DNA of 23,908 nucleotides. Source: Actinomycetota bacterium. GTDB taxonomy: Bacteria > Actinomycetota > Humimicrobiia > Hakubellales > JAMDDV01. Positions 7,600 to 15,259 of the stretch are shown in pieces (within the stretch, counting starts at the first letter, position 1; every line of letters begins with the position of its first letter). Under the pieces are notes generated by a model that worked only from the letters and a program-made list of their open reading frames with translations, did no database searches and was not told the origin of the DNA. The translations under genes and the position numbers were made by a program. The stretch covers positions 1-23,908 of the forward strand of contig JAMDDV010000026.1 in NCBI GenBank assembly GCA_023488455.1. The letters run 5' to 3'.

Positions 7600-8736
7600 T
7601 TATTTTAGTATCCCGGCGATGCCACCAATGGCTTTTAACCTATCATCTTTTTGAATGAACTCTATATCGATGCCCTGGTTCAAGGCTGTTGAGATGGCCA
7701 GATTTAATATGTTAGATGTTGCGGTAGTTTCATTGCTGCAGTAGGGGCATCTGGAGATCTCATTGGCTATAAAATAACCACAATTTTCGTTGGCACAATG
7801 ACTTCCCTCCAGGACGATGTTTGAGTCCAGGATTAATGATTGCAGACGGCCGTTCCAGAGCAGCTCGAGGGTCTCATTTATTCCGATTACTCCCTTGCCA
7901 GAAGCACCAATGCTGTCAAGTATCTTGTCGAGCTTCCTTTTTTCCTGCGTTCTTTCCGCTTCTTCGTCATATTTATATGAGGCCTCTATAACTGCATTGT
8001 CCGTTGCCCTGGCATCAAATTGAAATTCCGAGACGATCTTTTCAAGTAGTGACTGAGAGCAAAGGTTCTTATAGATTGCCAGGTTTTCGTTTGATCCGCA
8101 AAGTATTATCCTGTTGACCTTATGCTTTGAAACAATACTGGACAGATTGGTTATCGATTCTCTGAAGAGGCTATCAATCTGTTTTTCCCGCCTTCGCTCA
8201 TACCTTCCCTGGCTGAGTGCCATCCAGCCTCCTTTGCTCGTCCTGGCATAGAGGTTGGGCTCTTCAAACTTGACCTCACTTAAAATTTCCTTTCTTGAAA
8301 TCAAGAAAACCTTAACCTCATCAGCGCTTATCCTGATAAGTATATAGCTGCCGTAGTCCTCAAGAAAATTAATTAGAGGTTTTATGTATGGCCTGTTGCT
8401 TATAACCATCAAATTGTTCACTCTAAAAGTTAGCTTGAATATTTTAAAAAGATCTGGGCTACTACACGTGAAGATGGAGACTCCATTTACCTCCGGTTCC
8501 AGCCCGTAATTTAAAAATGTTAATGTTTTTGCGATATTATCTTCGAATTTTTTTATTGCGGCTTTGTTTTCAGTTTTTTGTAATATGGACAGCACCTTGG
8601 CCCTCTCATTTTTTATGTAAATATTTGCGATTTTTTTCCAGTCTGATGATGGAAACGTATCTATGTACAATGAGATAAGCGGAGAGCTGCCACTATCGAT
8701 CCTGGCAAGTTCTTTTAACTCATCAATGGTTATCAT
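7600..8736 (-). CDS. Bacterial eRF1-like (baeRF-type) protein with zinc-ribbon C-terminus
   Basis: Member of the bacterial relatives of archaeo-eukaryotic release factor eRF1. The N-terminal part (SPLISLYIDTFPSSDWKKIANIYIKN) resembles domain 1. The middle has the RNase H-like domain 2 pattern (YILIRISADEVKVFLISRKEI..EV, then RRREKQIDSLFRESITNL and KVNRIILCGSNENLAIYKNL). The end is a domain-3 L7Ae/L30e-like part (GVIGINETLELLWNGRLQSLILDS) carrying a CX4C...CX2C zinc-ribbon pattern (CANENC, CPYC). The frame starts at 8781, but ATG 8736 is preferred: GGAGG (plus 8742-8746) is five bases upstream and the protein then begins MITIDELKELA, giving 378 residues. A role in rescuing or clearing stalled ribosomes is inferred from the superfamily, and no bona fide catalytic motif is claimed. 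Confidence 0.72.
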   Translation of the reverse strand: MITIDELKELARIDSGSSPLISLYIDTFPSSDWKKIANIYIKNERAKVLSILQKTENKAAIKKFEDNIAKTLTFLNYGLEPEVNGVSIFTCSSPDLFKIFKLTFRVNNLMVISNRPYIKPLINFLEDYGSYILIRISADEVKVFLISRKEILSEVKFEEPNLYARTSKGGWMALSQGRYERRREKQIDSLFRESITNLSSIVSKHKVNRIILCGSNENLAIYKNLCSQSLLEKIVSEFQFDARATDNAVIEASYKYDEEAERTQEKRKLDKILDSIGASGKGVIGINETLELLWNGRLQSLILDSNIVLEGSHCANENCGYFIANEISRCPYCSNETTATSNILNLAISTALNQGIDIEFIQKDDRLKAIGGIAGILK

Positions 8737-8781
8737 ACTGTCCTCCATGTTAATAAACTGATAATAATATTGTAATAACAA

Positions 8782-8801
8782 TTTAACGAAATTTTGTTAA
8801 A
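8782..8801. promoter_or_regulatory. Inverted repeat in the divergent baeRF/bactofilin-like control region
   Basis: TTTAAC (8782-8787) and GTTAAA (8796-8801) form a 6-bp inverted repeat with an 8-bp centre, midway between two divergent genes less than 100 bp apart. It could be an operator serving both. I could not assign convincing -35/-10 boxes, so the role is uncertain. Confidence 0.3.
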
Positions 8802-8829
8802 ATTAGCTATCAATTTCTAGGAGGCATGA

Positions 8830-10014
8830 ATGGCTAAAAGATTTTTTCTTTTCATTGCCGTCGTTATTTTTTCCGTATTGTTGTTATCATCAGTGGCATC
8901 AGCGAAATCACAATTTGAAGCGAACGATTCCTATGTTCTTTCTACAGAAGAAACGATAGACGATGACCTTTATGTAGTTGGAGGCACGATTCAGGTTAAT
9001 GGCGTTGTGAACGGTGATCTGGTTGCTGCCGGACAGAATATCAGTGTTGCTGGAGATATCAGGGATGATGGAATAGTTGCCGGTGGACAGCTCAACATTG
9101 GTGGAAGAATTGGGCAATCAGTTCGTGCAGCTGGTGGATTTTTAACAGTTACATCTCAAGTAGGCAAGGATATTATAGTTGCAGGCGGCATTATTAACGT
9201 TAATCCGGGCGGCGAGGTGGCTGGAAAGACCCTTGCGACCGGAGGTCAGATAACGCTTAACGGCAAGTTTAATGGAGATGTGAATGTCAGTGGAGGGCAG
9301 GTTACCCTTAAGGGTGAATACCTGGGCGATGTGAAGATTGAGAGCGACGATATTACTATTGGACCAGGAACTAGGATATCGGGTGATCTGACATATACTT
9401 CCGCGAATAAAGCAAAGATAGATGAGAGCACTCAGATCACTGGCAAAGTCGAACAGATAGTACCAGAAAGAGCTAAGGCTGCTGAAGCTGGCAGGGCAGG
9501 AGCAGCTGCTATAACTGCGACTTCAGTTGCAAGCATGATCTTGTGGGCTTTTATCAGAAAGCTTGTTATGTTTGCAATGGCTTTTGTCGTTTCACTGATC
9601 TTTGTTTATGGATTTCCGAAGCGCACAAAAATGGCCATGGAGATCTTTGTTAAATCCCCATGGAAGAGTCTTGGGATTGGCTTCCTGACCTTAATCGTAA
9701 TCCCGATAGGTTCGATAATTCTCATGTTAACGGTAGTTGGACTTCCTATTGGGCTTTTCGCGCTGGCCGTTTATCCGTTCATGCTTTACGTGACTAAAAT
9801 TATTGTTGGTATTTCGATTGGTGATCTGATCCTTAATTCAAAGAGGAGCAAGCCACTTCATCCATTATTATCAGTTCTTGTTGGACTTGCGATACTTTTT
9901 GTATTGTGGTTAATACCAGTATTCTCATTTGTGGTGACGATTCTGGTCTGGTCATTTGGACTTGGCGCACTGATACTTACCAAGTTCAGTATATTGAAGG
10001 AAATGGAACGATAG
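8830..10014 (+). CDS. Exported bactofilin-like (polymer-forming) repeat protein with C-terminal membrane domain
   Basis: This 394-residue protein has three parts. Residues 1-25 are a signal peptide ending ASA before KSQFEA. Residues about 30-210 are a right-handed beta-helix-like array of short repeats (VVGGTIQVNGVVNGDLVAAGQNISVAGDI, GGQLNIGGRIGQSVRAAGG, GGQITLNGKFNGDVNVSGGQVTLKG) of the bactofilin/polymer-forming type. Residues about 225-390 hold several hydrophobic helices, including a Pro/Gly-rich pair around FLTLIVIPIGSIILMLTVVGLPIG. Cytoplasmic bactofilins lack a signal peptide and membrane anchor, so the repeat domain is predicted outside the membrane. AGGAGG precedes the ATG by five bases. 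Its function is unknown; cell-envelope scaffolding or organisation is inference. It heads a plus-strand gene run. Confidence 0.75.
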   Translation: MAKRFFLFIAVVIFSVLLLSSVASAKSQFEANDSYVLSTEETIDDDLYVVGGTIQVNGVVNGDLVAAGQNISVAGDIRDDGIVAGGQLNIGGRIGQSVRAAGGFLTVTSQVGKDIIVAGGIINVNPGGEVAGKTLATGGQITLNGKFNGDVNVSGGQVTLKGEYLGDVKIESDDITIGPGTRISGDLTYTSANKAKIDESTQITGKVEQIVPERAKAAEAGRAGAAAITATSVASMILWAFIRKLVMFAMAFVVSLIFVYGFPKRTKMAMEIFVKSPWKSLGIGFLTLIVIPIGSIILMLTVVGLPIGLFALAVYPFMLYVTKIIVGISIGDLILNSKRSKPLHPLLSVLVGLAILFVLWLIPVFSFVVTILVWSFGLGALILTKFSILKEMER

Positions 10015-10039
10015 TAAATATGTAGACGGAGGAACAAAA

Positions 10040-11023
10040 ATGAAACTTCAGCCCATCAAGTATGCTACAACGCTTGCAGTATTTGGGCCGTGCAGTGACA
10101 GATTTATATCTTCGTATAAGAGCAAGGTTTCGCTTGAATCAAAGTTCAGGGCTGCAGCGAGCGTCCCAAGCATAGAAGCAGTTGACATGTACGGTAACTG
10201 GGATATAACAAGGAAAAATGTTGATGAGGTTAAGTCTTATTTAAAAAAATACGACCTGGTTGCTATCAATGTGACGCAGGATACCTCCTCACTGGTGGAG
10301 TGTGCGAGGGGAGGGGTAGCTTCGCCGGATAAGAAGGTGAGGGAAATAGCAATTGAGCACTGCAGGACTGCGATTGATCTTGCAGCAATGATAGATTGTC
10401 CAGTGGTTGATTTCTGGTTTGGTCAGGACGGCTATGATTACTGTTTCCAGATGGACCATGTTAAGGCGTATAGCAATTTAATTAGCATTATCAGGGACAT
10501 GGCCGATTACAATCCAGAAATAGACATAGGGATCGAGTACAAACCGCGTGAACCCAGGAACTACTGCTACATCAGTTCAATGGCAAAAACAATACTCCTC
10601 ATAGATAAGATCAGCAGGCCAAATGTCGGTGTAATACTTGATACAGGACATGCACTTCAGGCAAGGGAGAATCTAGCCGAAAGTGTTGCACTCCTGGAAG
10701 TGTTTGGCACGAAGCTCATCGGAATGCACATGAACGATAACTACGGTTATTGGGACGATGACCTTATGGTTGGCTCTGTTCACACGATTGCTACCCTTGA
10801 GTATCTATACTGGCTTGAAAGGATAAAGTATTCGGGCTACATAACGTTGGATATATTCCCTTATCGCGAGAATGGAGTAGAAGCAGCGACGGAGTGCGTG
10901 GAGTGGATAAAGAGACTTCGCAATATTATAGCTACGTTTGATGAGGATGAACTGGAAGCACTGTTTGCTAAGAATGACGGCGTTGCTTCGATGAAATTCG
11001 TAAGAGAAAAGATGCTTAAATAA
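10040..11023 (+). CDS. Sugar-phosphate isomerase/epimerase-like TIM barrel
   Basis: Xylose isomerase-like (AP endonuclease 2 superfamily) TIM-barrel enzyme of 327 residues, probably acting on a sugar, sugar acid or cyclitol in the cytoplasm. Likely divalent-metal ligands sit at the barrel strand ends: E166 in IDIGIEYKP, D201 and H204 in GVILDTGHA, H230 in GMHMND, H248 in GSVH and D271 in ITLDIFPYREN. The family interconverts ketoses by proton transfer, but the substrate cannot be deduced. GGAGG is well placed before the ATG. It lies 25 bp after the bactofilin-like gene and 40 bp before a UroD-superfamily gene, so co-transcription is likely. The pairing with UroD-like and MFS genes suggests a small catabolic or salvage cluster. 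Confidence 0.8.
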   Translation: MKLQPIKYATTLAVFGPCSDRFISSYKSKVSLESKFRAAASVPSIEAVDMYGNWDITRKNVDEVKSYLKKYDLVAINVTQDTSSLVECARGGVASPDKKVREIAIEHCRTAIDLAAMIDCPVVDFWFGQDGYDYCFQMDHVKAYSNLISIIRDMADYNPEIDIGIEYKPREPRNYCYISSMAKTILLIDKISRPNVGVILDTGHALQARENLAESVALLEVFGTKLIGMHMNDNYGYWDDDLMVGSVHTIATLEYLYWLERIKYSGYITLDIFPYRENGVEAATECVEWIKRLRNIIATFDEDELEALFAKNDGVASMKFVREKMLK

Positions 11024-11063
11024 AAATCCGAAAAAGTCTGATTAATTACGAAAAGGAGTTTCC

Positions 11064-12149
11064 ATGGAACTTGAGTCTTATATTGGGAAACCGGATAAAG
11101 AAAGACTGATAGCTGCATTTAAACATCAGCCTGTAGATAGAGTCCCGAACCTCGATGTGCTAATAGAAGATAAACATGTAGAGAAAATGCTTGGCCGATA
11201 TGCAGGAAACACTCTGGCATACGGCGGCGATCCAGCCAAGGGAGTTGTGGATCCAGAAAAAGTTCGTCCTATGTTTCCTAAAGACTACATAGAACTCTGC
11301 AATATAATTGGCCAGGACGTCATCCTTTTCGAGCATATTTGGACGCCATTTAGACGTCTGATGCCTGATGGCAAGAAAGTACTGGTTTCTGATAGGAGTG
11401 TAAAAACTCGAGAGGATTTTAGAGTGTTAATCCTGCCATCGCAGGACGACATTAACCGTGTACTTTTTTATCTTGATGAGTATAAGGACGCAGTAAAGGA
11501 TACCAATATAGGTGTAGGGATTCTTTTTGGTTGTCTGATCCAGACACCATATGAGTTTCTTGTGGGTATGAACGATTTCATGATGATGGTCTATGAGGAT
11601 AGGGATTTTGTAGAGGAGATGCTTGAGGTAAGCACTGAGTACTGGATTAAGTTAGTCAAGGCAATTGTGGCAAAGGGTGTCGATTTTCTGTGGCCAGCTG
11701 ATGATTTTGCATTCAAAACCGGTCTTTTTATCCCACCAAAGCTGTTCAGGGATATCTGGGGCAGTAGATATCGCCGCATTCTTGAGCCCGCTGTCAATGC
11801 GGGGATACCCATGATATTCCATTCTGATGGGAAGATAGATGATATGGTTGGAGACCTGATTGACATGGGTATAAACTGCATTACCCCCATGGACCCATAT
11901 GGAATTGATTACCGGGACTACAAAAAGCGCTTTGGCGCAAAAGCCTGCTTGCACGGCAACATCGATATTGAGTGGCCATTGACCAAGGGCACCCCGGAAG
12001 AAGTGGATGCGGACGTAAAGGCACACATGGATGTGCTGAAACCCGGGTACGGGTATGTAGCTGGCTGCTCACATTCCTTGATAAATACGATCCCCTGGGA
12101 GAACGTAGTCGCGTACTTTAATGCGATACATAAATATGGAATCTATTAA
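11064..12149 (+). CDS. Uroporphyrinogen decarboxylase superfamily protein (MtaA/UroD-like)
   Basis: This 361-residue TIM barrel belongs to the superfamily of HemE and the cobalamin methyltransferases MtaA and CmuA. It starts with the typical KERLIAAFKHQPVDRVPN and has the later barrel segments IPMIFHSDGKIDDMVGDLIDMGINCITPMDP, KACLHGNID and GYVAGCSHSL. It is unlikely to be HemE, because no other haem gene is nearby and the N-terminal arginine motif of HemE (the FMRQAGRY type) is absent. MtaA-type proteins bind zinc with H-x-C-(n)-C; here the first motif is H253-S-D255, with C295 and C335 further on, so the site is altered. Demethylation or methyl transfer on a small metabolite is a guess. AAGGAG lies six bases before the ATG. 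Confidence 0.82.
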   Translation: MELESYIGKPDKERLIAAFKHQPVDRVPNLDVLIEDKHVEKMLGRYAGNTLAYGGDPAKGVVDPEKVRPMFPKDYIELCNIIGQDVILFEHIWTPFRRLMPDGKKVLVSDRSVKTREDFRVLILPSQDDINRVLFYLDEYKDAVKDTNIGVGILFGCLIQTPYEFLVGMNDFMMMVYEDRDFVEEMLEVSTEYWIKLVKAIVAKGVDFLWPADDFAFKTGLFIPPKLFRDIWGSRYRRILEPAVNAGIPMIFHSDGKIDDMVGDLIDMGINCITPMDPYGIDYRDYKKRFGAKACLHGNIDIEWPLTKGTPEEVDADVKAHMDVLKPGYGYVAGCSHSLINTIPWENVVAYFNAIHKYGIY

Positions 12150-12224
12150 AATGCACAACATGTGGTCATCTTTCCCGACAGAAGAGATTGATAGCCCAGG
12201 CTTAAGAAACGTGTTCCCATCATA

Positions 12225-13658
12225 GTGCAGATTCCAAATGCCAATTTCGCGCATAGAATAAGAGAAAGCAAAAACTATAGCTGGATAGCACTTGCAACTG
12301 TTTCCATCGGTACGTTTATGTCCTCCCTTGATGGCAGTATTGTTAACATCGCTCTTCCAACGATATCAAGCAGGCTGAACATTGACATAGTCAACACGGA
12401 ATGGATCGTGCTCAGCTATCTGCTGGCCACAACCGTTTTTTTACCCGTCTTTGGCAAATTAGCTGACATAATCGGAAGAAAACTGATTTATAACCTCGGG
12501 TTTGTGATGTTCTCGGCTGGTTCACTTTTCTGTGCGCTTTCGGATGACTTCATCTGGCTTGTCATCTCAAGGGTGGTACAGGCGATCGGTGCGTCGATGA
12601 TAGTCGCAAACGGTCTTGCGATCATAACGGATGCCTTTCCGTTTAAGAAAAGAGGTGTTGCGCTTGGCATGATGGGGACCGTGGTAGCGTCCGGCTCGTC
12701 CATGGGGCCGCCACTTGGAGGCTTTCTGGTACAGCATTTTGGCTGGAGCTCGATCTTCTTAATAAATGTTCCCATCGGAGTCGTTGGCACCGTTATTGCT
12801 TTCATCAATTTGAAGAATGATAAAAATGTTGCGGATTCAAGAAAGTTTGATTTCCCTGGCGCAGTCCTCTTCGTAGTTTCTATTTCTGCTCTCGTCATGA
12901 CCTTGATGAAGGGTGCAGATTTTGGCTGGAGTTCAGTTAAAACGATAGCTCTTTTTTTGGTATTCTTGCTCGGCTTTGCGCTATTGATAGTTCTTCAATT
13001 AAGAGTGAAGAATCCACTGATTGATCTTGGATTATTTAAGAACAGGATGTTTTTAGTTGGCAATCTATCAGGTTTTATCGCTTTTGCATCTGCGATATCA
13101 CTTACGTACCTTATGCCGTTTTACCTTGAGCGCATATACCTTCTGTCCCCTTCTTTTTCTGGACTTGTGATGCTATCCATACCCATTTCAATGTCAATTA
13201 TGGCTCCCATATCTGGTTGGATATGTGATCGGATTGGCACAAGATGGCCCGCAACTCTGGGCTTGTTTTTGGGAGCCCTTGCTATTTTTTTGATTTCTTT
13301 TCTGCAAAAGGACTCCACGCTTGTCAGCATCATCGCACGATTAACACTTGCTGGAGCAGGGATGGGAATATTTATGGCTCCTAATAACAATTCTGTAATG
13401 AGCTCAGCCCCCAAAAGCAAGCTGGGCGTCGCCAGTGGGATTTTGAGCGTGGTTAGAAACCTGGGTTGGATAATGGGGATGGCTTTCATCGCTGTAGTGA
13501 TAAGCATAAGACAGCCGGTGTATGATACGATTTTCGGCAATGATTCACCCGAGGCACTGTTGAGGATTATAGCGGAGATATTCAGGATAACTTCAGTGAC
13601 GTTGTTTATAGCATCAGTGATATCCAGCCTCAGGGGCAAACATAAGCATGTGAGTTGA
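12225..13658 (+). CDS. MFS transporter, DHA2 (EmrB/QacA) family
   Basis: Predicted 14-helix inner-membrane, proton-coupled efflux or uptake transporter of 477 residues. Helix 1 has LDGSIVNIALP, the D1 motif diagnostic of 14-helix DHA2 carriers. GKLADIIGRK is motif A after helix 2, and GSSMGPPLGGFL is the motif C antiporter signature in helix 5. The start is GTG; there is no clear Shine-Dalgarno, and the frame closes upstream at a TAG 33 bases before. It follows the UroD-like gene by 75 bp and precedes the second MFS gene by 3 bp. The family mostly exports drugs or metabolites; the substrate here is unknown and could be a product of the neighbouring enzymes. Confidence 0.88.
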   Translation: MQIPNANFAHRIRESKNYSWIALATVSIGTFMSSLDGSIVNIALPTISSRLNIDIVNTEWIVLSYLLATTVFLPVFGKLADIIGRKLIYNLGFVMFSAGSLFCALSDDFIWLVISRVVQAIGASMIVANGLAIITDAFPFKKRGVALGMMGTVVASGSSMGPPLGGFLVQHFGWSSIFLINVPIGVVGTVIAFINLKNDKNVADSRKFDFPGAVLFVVSISALVMTLMKGADFGWSSVKTIALFLVFLLGFALLIVLQLRVKNPLIDLGLFKNRMFLVGNLSGFIAFASAISLTYLMPFYLERIYLLSPSFSGLVMLSIPISMSIMAPISGWICDRIGTRWPATLGLFLGALAIFLISFLQKDSTLVSIIARLTLAGAGMGIFMAPNNNSVMSSAPKSKLGVASGILSVVRNLGWIMGMAFIAVVISIRQPVYDTIFGNDSPEALLRIIAEIFRITSVTLFIASVISSLRGKHKHVS

Positions 13659-13661
13659 AGT

Positions 13662-14948
13662 GTGATAAAGAATTTCCTGAAAATATTAAAGGGGAGCAGG
13701 GGCAGGAAGATCTTATACTGGTCTCTTTACGATTTCGCCAATACTTCTTATATGGTCATAATAATGACCATCTCCTTCGCTGTTTATTTCACCGAAGTAA
13801 TTGTTGGCGTAGAAAATGTCCTCAGAGATTTTTACTGGGGGCTCTCGATCTCTATATCCATGCTAATAGTCGCTTTGCTTTCCCCCATTCTTGGGGCGAT
13901 TTCAGATAGATCGGGCTTGAGGATGCGTTTTCTCGTAATATCAACGGCAATATGTCTGTTGTTTACCACACTGCTTGCCCTCCTGGGGAGTGGGATGATC
14001 GCTCTTGCGATGACCTTTTTCATACTTGCGAATATCGGATACCAGGCTTCCTCGGTTTTTTATGATTCACTTCTGCCAGCGATCTCAGGATACGAAGATG
14101 TTGGCAGGATTTCCGGGTTTGGTTTCGCAATGGGCTATCTTGGTGCTTTTTTTGCTGTTGGTTTTTCTTACCCCATCTTTCTTCTTGCTGAGAAGGTCAG
14201 CAATATTTCACTTTTAAGATATAGCTTCCTGGTATGTTCAGGGTTTTTTTTGATATTTGCTATTCCGCTGTTTATAAACATTAGGGAGAACAGGGTAATC
14301 AATGGTAACCTGGGATTTGTTGCGCTTTCAAAGTACGGTTTTAGCAAGGTCTTTAAAACGATCAGGTCTTACAGGTCGCATGCCAACATATTTAAATTTA
14401 TGCTTTCCTTTTTCCTCTATTCGAATGCGCTTGTTATAATGGCATTTTTTGTTGCCATTATTGCCAGAAATACTTACGGGTTTAAGATCAGCGAAATCGC
14501 AGTCCTGTTTCTGTTTGCTCAGATCCCTGCGGTTCTTGGATCATTTATTTTTGGGTTCATCGCGGACAGGATTGGGCCAAAGCGGACGATTATGATGACG
14601 CTTGGGATCTGGCTTGTTATTATTGTCATTGCGCTGATTGGTAAAACAAAAATTGAACTGTACGTAGTTGCTACTCTTGCTGGTTTTGCTTCTCCATCTA
14701 CTTTCGCTTCCAGCAGAGCGCTGATGAGTTTGCTTGTCCCCAAGGATGAGCAGGTTGAGTTTTTTGGGCTTTACGGGCTCTTTGCCAAGCTGTCTTCGAT
14801 AACAGGTCCTCTGGTCTTCGGATTGGTATCGTCAATAACGGGCAATCAGAGATTAGCAATGTCTGTCGTAATTTTGTTTTTAGTGGCGGGGTTGGCTGTT
14901 ATCATGCTGGTAAAAGAAAACCCCCGACATGAACTGTCGGGGGTTTAA
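13662..14948 (+). CDS. MFS transporter, Atg22/UMF1 family
   Basis: Predicted 12-helix membrane transporter of 428 residues. The N-terminus has WSLYDFANTSY, the conserved YDFANS-type motif of the bacterial UMF1/Atg22-like family, and SPILGAISDRSGLRMRF follows helix 2. In yeast Atg22 exports amino acids from the vacuole; bacterial substrates are largely unknown. The start is GTG three bases after the stop of the DHA2 gene, implying translational coupling. The last ten or so codons (VKENPRHELSGV) are encoded by a strong hairpin that also works as the terminator for the opposing cspA gene. Confidence 0.87.
   Translation: MIKNFLKILKGSRGRKILYWSLYDFANTSYMVIIMTISFAVYFTEVIVGVENVLRDFYWGLSISISMLIVALLSPILGAISDRSGLRMRFLVISTAICLLFTTLLALLGSGMIALAMTFFILANIGYQASSVFYDSLLPAISGYEDVGRISGFGFAMGYLGAFFAVGFSYPIFLLAEKVSNISLLRYSFLVCSGFFLIFAIPLFINIRENRVINGNLGFVALSKYGFSKVFKTIRSYRSHANIFKFMLSFFLYSNALVIMAFFVAIIARNTYGFKISEIAVLFLFAQIPAVLGSFIFGFIADRIGPKRTIMMTLGIWLVIIVIALIGKTKIELYVVATLAGFASPSTFASSRALMSLLVPKDEQVEFFGLYGLFAKLSSITGPLVFGLVSSITGNQRLAMSVVILFLVAGLAVIMLVKENPRHELSGV
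14918..14946. terminator. Bidirectional terminator hairpin between the MFS gene and cspA, inside the MFS coding end
   Basis: CCCCCGACA (14921-14929) and TGTCGGGGG (14935-14943) form a perfect 9-bp GC-rich stem with a 5-nt loop, extended by AAA/TTT. On the minus strand it is followed by TTTTCTTTT, a good U-tract, 24 bases past the cspA stop. On the plus strand only TTT follows, so termination there should be weaker. The MFS stop codon lies at the foot of the stem. Confidence 0.85.
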
Positions 14949-14966
14949 GAGTCTCAATTACTATGG

Positions 14967-15170
14967 TTAAGGGATCAGCTGAACGTTCTCTGCCTGCTTG
15001 CCCTTGCTCCCATCGACTATGTCAAAGGAGACTTTCTGTCCCTCTTCCAAAGTCTTGTAGCCTTCTGTCTTGATTGCGCTGTAGTGGACGAATACGTCTT
15101 CACCATCAGGCCTCTCAATAAATCCATAGCCTTTTGCGTTGCTGAACCACTTAACCTTTCCTTCTGGCAC
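14967..15170 (-). CDS. csp: Cold-shock protein, CspA family
   Basis: Single 67-residue cold-shock domain that binds single-stranded RNA and DNA and acts as an RNA chaperone. It opens with the typical [17 protein letters not shown], where KGYGFI is RNP1. DVFVHYSAI is RNP2, and the remaining strands end in [18 protein letters not shown]. The start is GTG, with AGGAGG eight bases upstream. The predicted 5' UTR is only about 33 nt, unlike the long thermosensing leader of E. coli cspA, so a different mode of cold control or constitutive expression is likely. Confidence 0.95.
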   Translation of the reverse strand: MPEGKVKWFSNAKGYGFIERPDGEDVFVHYSAIKTEGYKTLEEGQKVSFDIVDGSKGKQAENVQLIP

Positions 15171-15209
15171 CTAATTTCCTCCTACGTACAAATTACATAA
15201 CAGTCTGAT

Positions 15210-15238
15210 ACTATACAACTGCTGTAGTACATAGTCAA
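15210..15238 (-). promoter_or_regulatory. csp promoter
   Basis: On the minus strand there is a -35 TTGACT (plus 15233-15238), a 17-bp spacer and a -10 TATAGT (plus 15210-15215), each matching 5 of 6 consensus bases. Transcription should start near 15203. Confidence 0.75.
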
Positions 15239-15259
15239 ATGATTAGGAGGTGTTTCTGA

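Noticed and set aside
8736..8781. Start of the baeRF-like gene at 8781
   Set aside because: The extra residues (LLQYYYQFIN) are not family-like and have no ribosome-binding site, whereas ATG 8736 has GGAGG at ideal distance.
11591..12072. Overlapping minus-strand frames (up to 124 residues) antisense to the UroD-like gene
   Set aside because: The plus-strand gene has clear family motifs and a Shine-Dalgarno; the antisense frames show none.
12488..12898. 136-residue minus-strand reading frame antisense to the same transporter
   Set aside because: It overlaps the motif A to motif C region of the transporter, and no domain is recognisable.
13121..13639. 172-residue minus-strand reading frame antisense to the DHA2 transporter
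   Set aside because: It lies wholly within a strongly supported membrane transporter, has no ribosome-binding site or known motif, and its composition is that of an antisense shadow.
15171..15238. Long thermosensing cspA leader
   Set aside because: The best promoter leaves a leader of only about 33 nt, too short for the E. coli-type element.
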